This document shows, piece after piece, positions 25,757-35,386 of a stretch of 64,000 nucleotides of DNA. Numbering within the stretch: the stretch's first letter is position 1; each line of letters opens with the position of its first letter. The stretch is taken from contig NZ_LT965928.1 in the NCBI RefSeq assembly GCF_900239935.1, positions 3,491,520-3,555,519 of the forward strand, read 5' to 3'. The notes under the pieces are model-generated. The model searched no databases. It saw only the letters and a program-made list of their open reading frames with translations, and was not told the origin of the DNA. The translations under genes and the position numbers were made by a program. The DNA is from Pseudoalteromonas carrageenovora IAM 12662 (GTDB lineage: Bacteria; Pseudomonadota; Gammaproteobacteria; Enterobacterales; Alteromonadaceae).

Positions 25757-28700
25757 TTACTTTTGTTTACGACGACGCATAAATGCAAACGGCGCTACTA
25801 GCAATGTAAGCCAAGCTAGTGAACCAGACGAACTCTTTTTCACTGTTTCAGGTGTAACAGTTGCTATTGGTTCAACAGCTTTAGTAATGCTTACTGAAAC
25901 TGTTGCTGGTGCAGACACATTACCGCGCACATCGATTGCCACAACTTGAATTTCAGCTGTTGAATCACCTGCTAATAGTTCAGAGTTAATTACAACTACT
26001 TGTCCATCAGCATCGATACCTAAACCTTGATGAGTATTTGATTGCACATAGTACTCTGATACATCTAAGTCTAAATCTGATTCAGTAATTGTAAGCGCGC
26101 CAACAACTGTACCGTTAGCAGCATCTTCAACAACACTGAACTCGCCACCAACTAACATTGGAGCTTCGATTGCAGGAACATCAAGCTCAGAAGCTGACAT
26201 TACTTTGATAATATCTAGGCCTGAATCTTGCGATAATGCAAATGGGCCACTAGCTTCAACAATTGCTTTCTCACCTGGTTTAAGTGACGTAACTTCTTCA
26301 CCTGTTTCCATAGAGGTAAGCGTTACACTTGGAGACGCACCAAACGTCGCAGAACCTTCAATGCTATCTGTCTGAGTGAATACACCAGTGTAATATGATG
26401 GGTAACCCACAGATGCTTTAAAGTTCATGTTCTCACCAATTAGTGAAGCATCCACGTTTAATAGTTCACTACATGTTGAGAAAGTAATAGTGTCTTCGCC
26501 AGCAGAATGATAAAGCGGAGTAACCCATGCTAAAGCATCGTTACCTGCACCATCAGTCGCACCAATTACTGTACGGCTACGTCCTGGGAATGCAGTCTCA
26601 CGACCACGGTCGTTGTAATTTTGCATTAGGTGATCGTAAACACCGTCATTATCGGTATCAATTTCTAGTCTGTAACCCGCTTGGAATACATGTGTTAATG
26701 GGTCACGTAATTGAATAGACGATGTTACAAAAATACCTGAATCACAAGAGCTGTCTGCAAACGCAGAGAAAGTAGTTGCTAAAATATTATACTCAGCTTC
26801 TTCTTGTGTTTTTTCAGTTCCCATTGCAACAATACTTTCTGCAAATGGTGTTAATTCTGTTTGGCCGCTATTTTCAACAATTAACGTCATTTCATTATCA
26901 ATAATTTGAGATGAAACATTTAAGCCTGTAGCAGCTTTAGGCATTGCATGATACACAACGTGCAAGTCGTGATCTGTATCAGTGCTTGCATCATTAAAGA
27001 CTAATGCACCATCAAACTCTACAGAAGTAAGTGCTGCACTTCTTGCTGCAATATCGTCTGAGCTAAACGGGTTTTCTAATTCCCATACTGGTAATTTTGT
27101 TGGATCAACAGTTAACGTCACATCAAAGTTAACTGACTGGCCTGCAGGAATTGTTACCGACTCAGGGTATTCCCAACTAATTGCACCCGTATCTTCATCA
27201 TTTTGGTAGCGAGCTTCAGTGCGTAACGCGTAAGTTTTCGCTTCTGATGAAAAGTTTTTAACTGTTACTGTTTTAGTTAATGAACCAGTTTCAGCCATTG
27301 AAACAAGACCAAACGAAAGCGCAGCTTGTTTAGTTTCAAAATCAGTATTGTTTACCCAAGCAGCAACGGGTAGGTTTACAGCTTTAGTCACATCAACCAA
27401 ACCTGCACCAATCATACTGATAGGAGCCAGTTCTGAATCTGGATTAACCGCTAGTGGTTCGTTAGTAACATTTAAGTCTGCAGCATTCATTATTGTTGCT
27501 TTAATTTCAAATGCATTACGCTCAGGATGAGCTTCACGAATCATTGCAACAGCACCGGCTGTAATTGGGCCAGAGAAAGAAGTTCCACTTACAGGTGCTA
27601 GTTGATCTTGCGTGCCTGCAGCAGCCACCAAGATACTTGTACCAGGTGCTGTAATTTCTGGTTTTAATAAACCATCCATTGAAGGACCACGAGAAGAGAA
27701 CGTTGCTACGGCACCTGCAGTAGTTTTAATTTTAACATCAATATCAAATGTAACCGTATCACCAGCTGCTAATTGCGCCTTTAAAGCAGCACCCGCGGCA
27801 AAGTTAATACCTACATTTTTTATTGTTACAGCAGCATCACTACCGCCCATTGGCGCTGGCGTACCATCGTCTACATTATTTGCAATAAATACAAATTCAG
27901 CACCTTTTTCTTGTGCGTTTAGTACTTTGGCCGTAAATGCACATGCACCACGATCAATTAATACCGCTTTGCCTGTAAAATCAACATCATCAGCAAAGTC
28001 ATTACAACCATCTTGGTTTGCGTCTGGGTATACTAAATCAATATCAGCACCAGAGATTGCAAAATCAACTTGCGGACCAAAGCCAGACGCTTGAATACTT
28101 CCTTCAACACCTGCAACAGTACCAGTAGCTACACCCACTTCGGTTGTTGGATGAGTCATAGCACCTACTGATAATGCATTTGGTGTAGTACTTGGACCAC
28201 CAATACGGAATGGATGATCACCATCATTACCAGCTGAAATAACCATATTCACGCCTAAATCAACAGCTCGTTGAATAAGGTATTGTGCACCGCCACCTGT
28301 GTAAGTATCACCATACTCACCGCCTAGTGACATATTCATAACGTCTACGCGATCTGAAATGTCGCCATCACCGTTAGGATCCATTGCAGCTTCAAGCGCT
28401 GCGGCTTGTGCGGCACTAGGACAGCCACCACCACATACAGAGTAAACATATAACTCAACATCTGGTGCGATACCATTTACCGAGTTTGAAGACGATGTAC
28501 CATGATCTGTTGGATCACCTGTTGCAGATGAGTTTGCAGGATCGTTTTCAATAGGGTCAGCATCTTCATGAATAAAATCATAACCGCCTTGGACAATACC
28601 TTGCGGCCAGCTAACTTCAGTAGGATCTGATTGAGCTGCTAAATATGCATCAACAGTGCCTTCACCACCAAATGCTTTGTGAGTATAATCGATACCAGTA

Positions 28701-29227
28701 TCTAAAACAGCTACGCGCTGCCCCTTACCCGTTACAACACCATCAATAACTAAAGGTTTAGCATTAATGTAATCAGACGAGTCTGAAACATGCAGCTGGT
28801 AATCAAACATTGGTAAAACTTTCTCTACACGTGCATCTTTTGCTATTTCAGCTAAAGCTTCTGGTGTTGCTTGTACTATTAGCGTTGGTGCTAATATTTT
28901 TGTTTTACCTATTACTTTTGCATCGAAGTCTAGGCTATTAAGCTCGCTCATCATAGTATCTTGAAGCTGCTCAACATTCGCTATAATTTCACGACTATTT
29001 GCTACTTGATAAGTCCCTGCAGCAACAGCATCAACAGATGTAGTTGCTCGTAGTACAATCATATGTGCTGATGGTTGTTTTTGATCAGATGCTAATTCTT
29101 TTACTTGTTCTGCAGCTTGAGGTGAGATCGTTGCTTTAGGTAAAGTTGCTGCGTTAACAAACGTGGCAAGAAATGCACTTGAGACTGCTGTGGCAATAGC
29201 AGTTTTTTTTATTATATTGTTAGCCAT
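25757..29227 (-). CDS. large secreted subtilase with PA domain and GlyGly-CTERM tail
   Basis: A 1156-residue S8 serine protease. It has a signal peptide (1-26), an I9 propeptide (about 53-145), and a catalytic domain with Asp176 (VAVLDTGIDYTH), His242 (DPTDHGTSS) and Ser550 (SGTSFSGP). A protease-associated domain is inserted between His and Ser (about 400-480, with KAVLIDRGACAFTAKVLNAQEKGA). Fn3-like and other beta domains fill residues 620-1110. The C-terminus (SSSGSLAWL, a short hydrophobic helix, then MRRRKQK) is a GlyGly-CTERM signal that rhombosortase cleaves before type II secretion to the surface. GGGGA precedes the ATG. Confidence 0.93.
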   Translation of the reverse strand: MANNIIKKTAIATAVSSAFLATFVNAATLPKATISPQAAEQVKELASDQKQPSAHMIVLRATTSVDAVAAGTYQVANSREIIANVEQLQDTMMSELNSLDFDAKVIGKTKILAPTLIVQATPEALAEIAKDARVEKVLPMFDYQLHVSDSSDYINAKPLVIDGVVTGKGQRVAVLDTGIDYTHKAFGGEGTVDAYLAAQSDPTEVSWPQGIVQGGYDFIHEDADPIENDPANSSATGDPTDHGTSSSNSVNGIAPDVELYVYSVCGGGCPSAAQAAALEAAMDPNGDGDISDRVDVMNMSLGGEYGDTYTGGGAQYLIQRAVDLGVNMVISAGNDGDHPFRIGGPSTTPNALSVGAMTHPTTEVGVATGTVAGVEGSIQASGFGPQVDFAISGADIDLVYPDANQDGCNDFADDVDFTGKAVLIDRGACAFTAKVLNAQEKGAEFVFIANNVDDGTPAPMGGSDAAVTIKNVGINFAAGAALKAQLAAGDTVTFDIDVKIKTTAGAVATFSSRGPSMDGLLKPEITAPGTSILVAAAGTQDQLAPVSGTSFSGPITAGAVAMIREAHPERNAFEIKATIMNAADLNVTNEPLAVNPDSELAPISMIGAGLVDVTKAVNLPVAAWVNNTDFETKQAALSFGLVSMAETGSLTKTVTVKNFSSEAKTYALRTEARYQNDEDTGAISWEYPESVTIPAGQSVNFDVTLTVDPTKLPVWELENPFSSDDIAARSAALTSVEFDGALVFNDASTDTDHDLHVVYHAMPKAATGLNVSSQIIDNEMTLIVENSGQTELTPFAESIVAMGTEKTQEEAEYNILATTFSAFADSSCDSGIFVTSSIQLRDPLTHVFQAGYRLEIDTDNDGVYDHLMQNYNDRGRETAFPGRSRTVIGATDGAGNDALAWVTPLYHSAGEDTITFSTCSELLNVDASLIGENMNFKASVGYPSYYTGVFTQTDSIEGSATFGASPSVTLTSMETGEEVTSLKPGEKAIVEASGPFALSQDSGLDIIKVMSASELDVPAIEAPMLVGGEFSVVEDAANGTVVGALTITESDLDLDVSEYYVQSNTHQGLGIDADGQVVVINSELLAGDSTAEIQVVAIDVRGNVSAPATVSVSITKAVEPIATVTPETVKKSSSGSLAWLTLLVAPFAFMRRRKQK

Positions 29228-29462
29228 TAGTTCCCCTTGGGTAGGTTATGTATTATTGTATTTGTAATAATCAGAATGATTAAATTGTGCTAGTGAATAT
29301 AAAACTTTCAGTGCAGGCCAAGCAACACCTTGGTTACAAACATGTGACTGCAAATAAGTAAAAACAACCAATTAAACAATAAACCAATGATTTTAAAGAA
29401 CTAAAAAACCTCCTGCATTTGTGAACTAATGTAAACCAAACCCTAAATTCTCTGGAAAATTA

Positions 29463-29933
29463 ATGAGCAATGACGTAATCAACATTTTAACTATGGCTAA
29501 AGTAATACAAACAGCTGTAGCTCCTGTATTTTTAATAACCGGAATTGCAGCCACTTTAGGGGTTCTATCTAATCGTTTGGCACGTATAACAGATCGTGCA
29601 CGCCAGCTTGAGCGCAAACTAAAAATTAGTATTGATGAGGACTTTAATAAGTCTCTCGCCACTGAGCTACGTGCGCTGTTAAAACGCTCACGTTGTATCC
29701 ATATAGCTTTTAGTTTAAGTGTATTAAGTGCTCTACTGGTTTGTGCCGTAGTAATGCTATTATTTCTATCACATATTCAGTCGATTAATTTAGGTGTCAC
29801 GATTGCTAGCTGTTTTGTAGCTGCAATGGCATTACTAATATGCGCTTTTATGTCGCTACTTGGAGAAGTATTTTTGGCAACCCGTAGTATGCGCCGAGGG
29901 ATGATATTTGCCGATATAGACATAAACGATTAA
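29463..29933 (+). CDS. DUF2721 membrane protein
   Basis: A 156-residue inner-membrane protein with three hydrophobic segments (about 18-36, 78-98, 103-128). The N-terminus MAKVIQTAVAPVFLITGIAATLGVL followed by NRLARITDRARQLE is the DUF2721 signature, and MSLLGEVFLATRS is in the last helix. The function is unknown. It is divergent from the subtilase. No strong Shine-Dalgarno is seen ahead of the ATG (CTGGAAAATTA). Confidence 0.85.
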   Translation: MSNDVINILTMAKVIQTAVAPVFLITGIAATLGVLSNRLARITDRARQLERKLKISIDEDFNKSLATELRALLKRSRCIHIAFSLSVLSALLVCAVVMLLFLSHIQSINLGVTIASCFVAAMALLICAFMSLLGEVFLATRSMRRGMIFADIDIND

Positions 29934-30022
29934 CTTTTAGTTAATTTTGTCTTATTAGCTTGAATAAAAGCAGTAGCTAAGATACAAAAGCAATAGTCGA
30001 GACATAATTAACAGGGATTCCA

Positions 30023-30478
30023 ATGATTAAATTAAAACAAGTTTTAGCAGGAGTTGCTTTAGCAACTTGCACACTTAGCGTATCAGCAAACTCAGCTTTT
30101 AAAGAGCCAAGCGATGCAATTGAATACCGCCAAGCTGCTTTTTCAATGATCTCAGTGCAAATTGGTGACATGGGCGCCATGCTAAAAGGCAAAGTGCCGT
30201 TTGATGCAGAGCAATTTAAAATGCGCGCTAATAACGCAGCCGCTCTTTCTAAAATGCCTTGGGAAGCGTTTTACGAAGGCACAGATAAAGGCGATACAGC
30301 AGCATTAGCAGCAGTTTGGTCTGAAAAGGCAACTTTTGTTGAAAAAGCCAACGCCTTTGCTGCAAATGCAGATAAGCTAGCAGTAGCAGCTCAAACAGGC
30401 GACAAAGCAGTAATAGGTAAAGCTTTTGGCGCATGGGCTAAAGGTTGTAAAGATTGTCATAAACAATTTAAAGATTAA
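30023..30478 (+). CDS. cytochrome c' (c556) family protein
   Basis: A 151-residue periplasmic protein. The signal peptide ends near residue 22 (SVSA). A four-helix bundle follows, with the heme site CKDCH at the C-terminus (about 143-147), the usual arrangement of cytochrome c'/c556. The early DAIEYRQAAFSMISVQIGDMGAMLKGK helix supplies the sixth-ligand region with several Met residues. These proteins bind NO or mediate electron transfer. The specific partner is not evident. AGGGA precedes the ATG, and a terminator follows. Confidence 0.92.
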   Translation: MIKLKQVLAGVALATCTLSVSANSAFKEPSDAIEYRQAAFSMISVQIGDMGAMLKGKVPFDAEQFKMRANNAAALSKMPWEAFYEGTDKGDTAALAAVWSEKATFVEKANAFAANADKLAVAAQTGDKAVIGKAFGAWAKGCKDCHKQFKD

Positions 30479-30516
30479 TTTTATTGCAGCGTTAAACTGC
30501 ATTAAAAAAAGATAAT

Positions 30517-30555
30517 AAAAAAGCACTGAACGGTTAACCATTCAGTGCTTTTTTT
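30517..30555 (+). terminator. terminator after cytochrome c'
   Basis: AAGCACTGAA (30521-30530) pairs with TTCAGTGCTT (30541-30550), followed by a run of T. The loop contains the inner palindrome GGTTAACC. Confidence 0.9.
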
Positions 30556-30568
30556 ATGCTTTATATTT

Positions 30569-30788
30569 ATACCAATTCGCTTAATTAAATGATCTATTTT
30601 GGGGTTGAAAAAACGTGTTGATAGCTAGGTCAAAAACTCGCTATTAAGTTGTTCTCGGCAATTGCTCCTGCATTACTCCTGCATTGCTCTACCTTCTGCA
30701 TCCATGCAGTCGTAAATGAGAATTTTTTAACGCAAGTAGCAACACGTTTAAGCCCGCAAAATGATTAAGTAATATTGCGGATGAGTAT
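30569..30788. mobile_element. MITE-like 220-bp repeat with long imperfect terminal inverted repeats
   Basis: The 309-base gap after cytochrome c' is largely filled by this element. Its left arm (ATACCAATTCGCTTAATTAA at the end) and the reverse complement of its right arm (ATACTCATCCGCAATATTA) align with gaps over roughly 80 bases, sharing ATTTTG, ACGTGTTG and an A-rich tract. The centre holds two CTCCTGCATT copies. There is no transposase. The right end coincides with the stop codon of the RND gene. From memory, repeats with these ends are common in Pseudoalteromonas intergenic regions. Confidence 0.6.
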
Positions 30789-33700
30789 TACGCAGCTTTT
30801 GCAGCTCGCCCTTTAAATGGGCGCTTAAATAACGCCCCAATGTCACCTAAAATAATATATAAGCATGGCACTAATATTAGTGTTATTAATGTTGCAAACA
30901 TAACTGCAAAACCTAGCGCTACTGCCATAGGTATTACAAATTTAGCCTGTAAGCTGGTTTCAAACATAATAGGTAATACACCAGCAAAAGTAGTGATTGA
31001 GGTAAGCAATATTGCTCTAAAGCGTGCACAACCTGCTTCTATTACCGCATGTTTAACACTAACCCCTTCGCGACGAACTTGGTTTACGTAGTCGGTCATC
31101 ACTAGGGAGTCGTTTATAACTACGCCTGCAGCTGCAATTAAGCCAAAGCCCGACATTAAGCTCATATCTAAATCAAACCAAAAGTGTCCCCAAATAGCGC
31201 CAGTTAAGCTAAACGGAATAACTGACATTACAATAAGCGGCTGCGAGTAGCTTTTAAGCGGTACTGCTAGCAGTATGTAAACTAAAATCATACCACCGGC
31301 AAAAAATAGTAATTGCTCATTTGCTTGAGCTTGCTGCTCTTCAATTGCACCGCCAAGTTCTGATTTAACGCTTGGGTATTCTTCTTTAAGTTGTGGCAGT
31401 AAGTTTTCTTTTACCTGCTTAACTACTTCGCCCGGTTCAATTTGCTCTTCATCAATATTGCCATAAACATATACAGTACGATAACCACCTTCACGGCGAA
31501 TATAACTAATACCAGGCGTTTCCGTTAGCTCTACAACATCACCAAGTAATACTTCTCGCCCTTGTGGGGTGGTCACAACAGTATGCTTAAGTGATGAAAA
31601 TGCTTCACGAGTTAGTTTAGGGTAGCGTACCATTACACGTACTTCTTCACCGTTTCGGATCACGCGCTGCGCTTCACCACCATAAAAGCTGGCACCCACT
31701 TGATTAGCAATACTTGCCAAATCTAAACCCAAATCGTAAGCGACCGGTTTTAAGCTCATTTGCACTTCTTTGCTCGCAGGATCAATAGTTGAGCTTATAT
31801 CAAACAATCCTTTTTGCTGTTGAAGCAATTGAATAAAACGACGACCTGCCTGATTTAAAGTATCTATGTCAGAGCCAAACAGTAAGTAGCCAAACTCACC
31901 GCCGCCGTTGCCACCGCCGCCACCAACATCGTCTTGAATAGTTAACGACTTAATGCCGGCAATAGTTGGCATAGCTTCACGCCAGCGACGCGAAAGTTCA
32001 AATGCATTATACGGACGTGAATCTTCGTCAACTAAAGGGGCCAGCAATTGAGACTCAGTTCTGCCTTGGTTAAATACCAAAACATCACGAATAATTTTTT
32101 GGCCAAATTCACGCTCAGTTTCTTCATCGACTCTAAGTACCATGGCTTCTATTTCACGAATAGCCGCAATAGTTTGTAAGTCAGAAACGTTGTCGTTCAT
32201 TTCTACTTGTATTTGTGGAAAATCGTGCGGTACTTTAGGCGTAGGTACGGTACGCACTTTGTTTGAGGTAATAAGCGAAATACTTACTATAAACATAGCA
32301 ATAAAGGCGAATAATACCGTCCATCGCCAATCTACACATTTAGCAATAAAACGTTTATATGGGCCATTTACAAAACCAAAAAAGCGAGTGTTAAAGCGAT
32401 CGCGCCAGCCCCCTTTTTTAATCGGTGAAAAGTGTGTATGTGCAATATGAGCCGGTAATATAAGCTTTGACTCAATAAGGCTAAACACCAAACACAGCAT
32501 TACCACTACGGCTATACCGTAAAAGAAGGCACTTTCTGGGCCGCTTGAAAGCGTAAACGGCGCAAACACAGCAATGGTTGTTAATACACCAAACGTTGCA
32601 GGAGTTGCTACGCGGTTTGCACCACGTACGACGTTTTCGACACCACCACCGCTTTTTTCCACCTCGGTATACGCGGCTTCGCCTATTACTATGGCGTCAT
32701 CCACCACAATGCCAAGCACCATAATAAACGCGAATAACGAAATAATATTAATGCTGATACCAAATAATGGCATCATCATCATTGCCCCTAAAAAACAAAC
32801 GGGCAAGCCAATCATTACCCATAATGCAAGTTTAAAGCGCAAGAATAACGACAGCATAATGGCCACTAAAATTGCACCTTGAAACAAGTTAGCCTTCATC
32901 ATATCAAGGCGAGCATTTAGGTAATATGTCATATCCATTAATGGCTCTAACCTAATACCTGGCGGTAGCTGCTTATTTTTTTGATCAATAAATGCCTTAA
33001 CCGAATCGGCCACAGGAATTATATTTTGCTCTTGCGTTGCTTTAACCGACATATAAACGGCATTTTCACCGTTAAATTTAAAGTAGCGCTCACCTTCTGT
33101 AAATTGGTCTTTAATAATGGCCACATCTTGCAGTAAAACTTTAGCGCCATACTCACCTATTTTTACTGGGATGTGTCTAAACTCTTCACCCGAGTAAAAT
33201 TGGTTCTCTACTCGAACAGAAATAACGCCCGCATCGGTTTTTAATTGCCCTGCCGAAAAGTTAGCTGAGTAGCGACGCACCGCATCCATCACATCACTGA
33301 GTGTTAAGTTATATTGGCGCAGCGTATCTGGGTCTATTTCAATAGCTATCTCGTCAAGCGGTACATCGTTTACCACCAAAGATACGTTCGATAACTGTAA
33401 TAACTCATCTTCTATTTGGTTTGCAAGAGGCTTAAGCTCTGTAAGCGGTAAATCGCCAACAAGTGTCATACCTATTACATCTTGCCTAAATTCAACCTGA
33501 CTTATGGTGACCGGTTCCATACCCGCCGGAAAAGTCGCAATACCATCTACACGTAGTTTTACTTTATCAAGTACATCGGTAAGTTCAGCATCAGTGTTTA
33601 TTTCAAGGCTTGCTGTGCCGCCATTTCTAAAAGCGCGGTACACACCTTTTTTAATTTCGGTTATATCTTTAAGTGACTCTTCAATTTTTATAAGAATACT

Positions 33701-33910
33701 TTCTTCTATTTCTTGAGGAGAGGCACCTGGGTAGTTAGCTTCAACGTTAATATAATTAACTTCTATATTTGGAAACATTTGACGCTGAATAGTAAAGTAG
33801 CTAATTAAACCCATAACAATGATAAAAAACATCATTAAGTTTGCAGCAACCGAGTTATTAGCAAAGTAGGCAATGAGTCCTGTTTGTTTTTTTTGTATTG
33901 ATTCGCTCAT
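30788..33910 (-). CDS. RND-family efflux pump permease
   Basis: A 1040-residue inner-membrane transporter of the AcrB/HAE type. There is one helix at 25-45, then two clusters of five to six helices (about 340-540 and 865-1025) and two large periplasmic loops. The proton-relay aspartates are in GIVVDDAIVIGEA. PNIEVNYINVEANYPGASPQEIEE and a glycine stretch (DDVGGGGGNGGGEFG) lie in the porter loops. It is of the subgroup that resembles Vibrio VmeI or MexW-like pumps more than AcrB. The substrate is unknown. Its start is 12 bases after the adaptor gene stop, forming a two-gene operon. No outer membrane channel gene is nearby. Confidence 0.92.
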   Translation of the reverse strand: MSESIQKKQTGLIAYFANNSVAANLMMFFIIVMGLISYFTIQRQMFPNIEVNYINVEANYPGASPQEIEESILIKIEESLKDITEIKKGVYRAFRNGGTASLEINTDAELTDVLDKVKLRVDGIATFPAGMEPVTISQVEFRQDVIGMTLVGDLPLTELKPLANQIEDELLQLSNVSLVVNDVPLDEIAIEIDPDTLRQYNLTLSDVMDAVRRYSANFSAGQLKTDAGVISVRVENQFYSGEEFRHIPVKIGEYGAKVLLQDVAIIKDQFTEGERYFKFNGENAVYMSVKATQEQNIIPVADSVKAFIDQKNKQLPPGIRLEPLMDMTYYLNARLDMMKANLFQGAILVAIMLSLFLRFKLALWVMIGLPVCFLGAMMMMPLFGISINIISLFAFIMVLGIVVDDAIVIGEAAYTEVEKSGGGVENVVRGANRVATPATFGVLTTIAVFAPFTLSSGPESAFFYGIAVVVMLCLVFSLIESKLILPAHIAHTHFSPIKKGGWRDRFNTRFFGFVNGPYKRFIAKCVDWRWTVLFAFIAMFIVSISLITSNKVRTVPTPKVPHDFPQIQVEMNDNVSDLQTIAAIREIEAMVLRVDEETEREFGQKIIRDVLVFNQGRTESQLLAPLVDEDSRPYNAFELSRRWREAMPTIAGIKSLTIQDDVGGGGGNGGGEFGYLLFGSDIDTLNQAGRRFIQLLQQQKGLFDISSTIDPASKEVQMSLKPVAYDLGLDLASIANQVGASFYGGEAQRVIRNGEEVRVMVRYPKLTREAFSSLKHTVVTTPQGREVLLGDVVELTETPGISYIRREGGYRTVYVYGNIDEEQIEPGEVVKQVKENLLPQLKEEYPSVKSELGGAIEEQQAQANEQLLFFAGGMILVYILLAVPLKSYSQPLIVMSVIPFSLTGAIWGHFWFDLDMSLMSGFGLIAAAGVVINDSLVMTDYVNQVRREGVSVKHAVIEAGCARFRAILLTSITTFAGVLPIMFETSLQAKFVIPMAVALGFAVMFATLITLILVPCLYIILGDIGALFKRPFKGRAAKAA

Positions 33911-33922
33911 GTCTAATACACC

Positions 33923-35098
33923 TTACAGCTGTTGCGTGTTTGAGGTGCTCAACTCTGAGCTTTCAGGTGTAGCTACACCGGCAATTTTAACCTGCATCCC
34001 TTTTTGTGGGTATTCAGGCAAAGTAGTAACGAGTTGGTCGTCAGCATTTAAACCACTGCTGATATAAAAGTATTCACCTTCTTCACGAATAACCGTTACT
34101 TTACGTGGCTCAAGCTCTTGGTTTTCATTTACTACCCATACGGTTTGGTTATTCACTAAAGCTTGCGGTAAACGGTATATGTTATTAAGCGTAGCCCCTG
34201 CAAAATTAACTTGTACGTAGCTGCCAAACTTAATGGCAGGCTGTTTTGTTTTTAAGCCGTATGGGTCTTCAATACGTACCACTAAACTACTCATACGCGT
34301 AGCGTTATCAATAATCCCTAAGTCGCGGTCTATTACCCCTTCACGGGTAAAGCTGTTTAGTCCTTTTTGAATAATCGTTGCCGTAATACCTTTAATACGC
34401 TCTGGTAAAAACACGCTATCGAATCCTGCAATAGGAATAATCACCTCAGCGGTTTCAATATTATTTAATTCAGCAACTTGTGAGCCTACAGTAACAAACT
34501 GGCCAACACCTACATTACGACTAATCACTAAAGCATCGTATGGCGCTGTCACTTCACAATTGTCTAAATCACGTTGCGCACGCTTTAAAGCTGCTTGCGC
34601 CGATTTAACTGCAGCTTGAGCACTTAACACTTGCGGCTTACGTAAAAATAAATCGGTACGCGCTTTACTAGGAAAACGCTTTACTTCGTCTTCGGCTACC
34701 TGTGCCTGAGCCTGTTCTTCAATAAGAGCAGCCTGTGCTCGAGCAACATCAGCCTCAGCAACAAGTACTGCAGCTTCATAATTATCTTTTTCGATAGTGA
34801 ATAATGTTTCACCACGAGCAACCACACCACCGGCAACAAAGTTAGGGTGCCAGCTTAATACTTCACCCGACACTTGCGCCGAAAGCTGTGTATTTTCTAG
34901 CGGCTTTATCTCACCATAGCTATTTATAATTACTTGGTGATCGTTTGCTGCTACAGGCTCAACTTGCACCGTAGGACGCGTGTCTACCGCCTTCTTTTGC
35001 TCCGGCTCTTGCGCTATAGCATTAACACCCATAAAGCCAACAATACCTATGGCCAGCGCTACAAATGGGAAAACCCATCTAAGTGAATTTGTTTGCAT
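33923..35098 (-). CDS. RND efflux periplasmic adaptor (membrane fusion protein)
   Basis: A 391-residue adaptor of the AcrA type. An N-terminal membrane helix or signal is at 10-28. The lipoyl half-motifs are near 60-100 (GEIKPLENTQLSAQVSGEV) and 185-205 (VTAPYDALVISRNVGVGQFV), and between them is an alanine- and glutamine-rich coiled-coil hairpin (about 105-180). The beta-barrel and membrane-proximal domains follow. It links the pump at 30788 to an outer membrane channel. The start has AGGAT next to it. A perfect 10-bp inverted repeat lies about 65 bases upstream of the start codon. Confidence 0.92.
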   Translation of the reverse strand: MQTNSLRWVFPFVALAIGIVGFMGVNAIAQEPEQKKAVDTRPTVQVEPVAANDHQVIINSYGEIKPLENTQLSAQVSGEVLSWHPNFVAGGVVARGETLFTIEKDNYEAAVLVAEADVARAQAALIEEQAQAQVAEDEVKRFPSKARTDLFLRKPQVLSAQAAVKSAQAALKRAQRDLDNCEVTAPYDALVISRNVGVGQFVTVGSQVAELNNIETAEVIIPIAGFDSVFLPERIKGITATIIQKGLNSFTREGVIDRDLGIIDNATRMSSLVVRIEDPYGLKTKQPAIKFGSYVQVNFAGATLNNIYRLPQALVNNQTVWVVNENQELEPRKVTVIREEGEYFYISSGLNADDQLVTTLPEYPQKGMQVKIAGVATPESSELSTSNTQQL

Positions 35099-35161
35099 AT
35101 CCTAATTACCCCAAATTTCTATTAACGCCATAATAACAGAGCTAGATAAAACATTAATGTG

Positions 35162-35188
35162 ACATTTGTAAGCAACTGTTACAAATGT
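35162..35188. promoter_or_regulatory. perfect 10-bp dyad upstream of the RND operon
   Basis: ACATTTGTAA (35162-35171), a 7-base spacer, TTACAAATGT (35179-35188). Dyads of this size are typical of TetR-type operators of RND pumps. No tetR gene is in the window, so the regulator would be encoded elsewhere. The 288-base gap also serves the divergent metalloprotease at 35387. Confidence 0.6.
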
Positions 35189-35386
35189 ACAAAAACCTTA
35201 AGTATCTATATTTAATGAAAATAAAAACCTGCAACTCATCTCATTCATTATATTTTGTTACAAACTTTTACCATTTAAAATCAACTGGTTGAAAAATTAA
35301 GCTACTATTTCATCGAGAAGCTGTGCGAAACAAAATTAATTTCCGTACAGTCCAATTAAATTAGCAACTCCAAAAAGACTACAACA

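Noticed and set aside
27612..28094. 160-residue open frame opposite the subtilase
   Set aside because: It lies fully inside the catalytic domain gene, in low-complexity Ala/Thr/Ser sequence, and without a start signal.
30660..30700. CTCCTGCATT direct repeats as a CRISPR or VNTR
   Set aside because: Only two copies are present, inside the centre of the MITE-like element, and there is no regular spacer.
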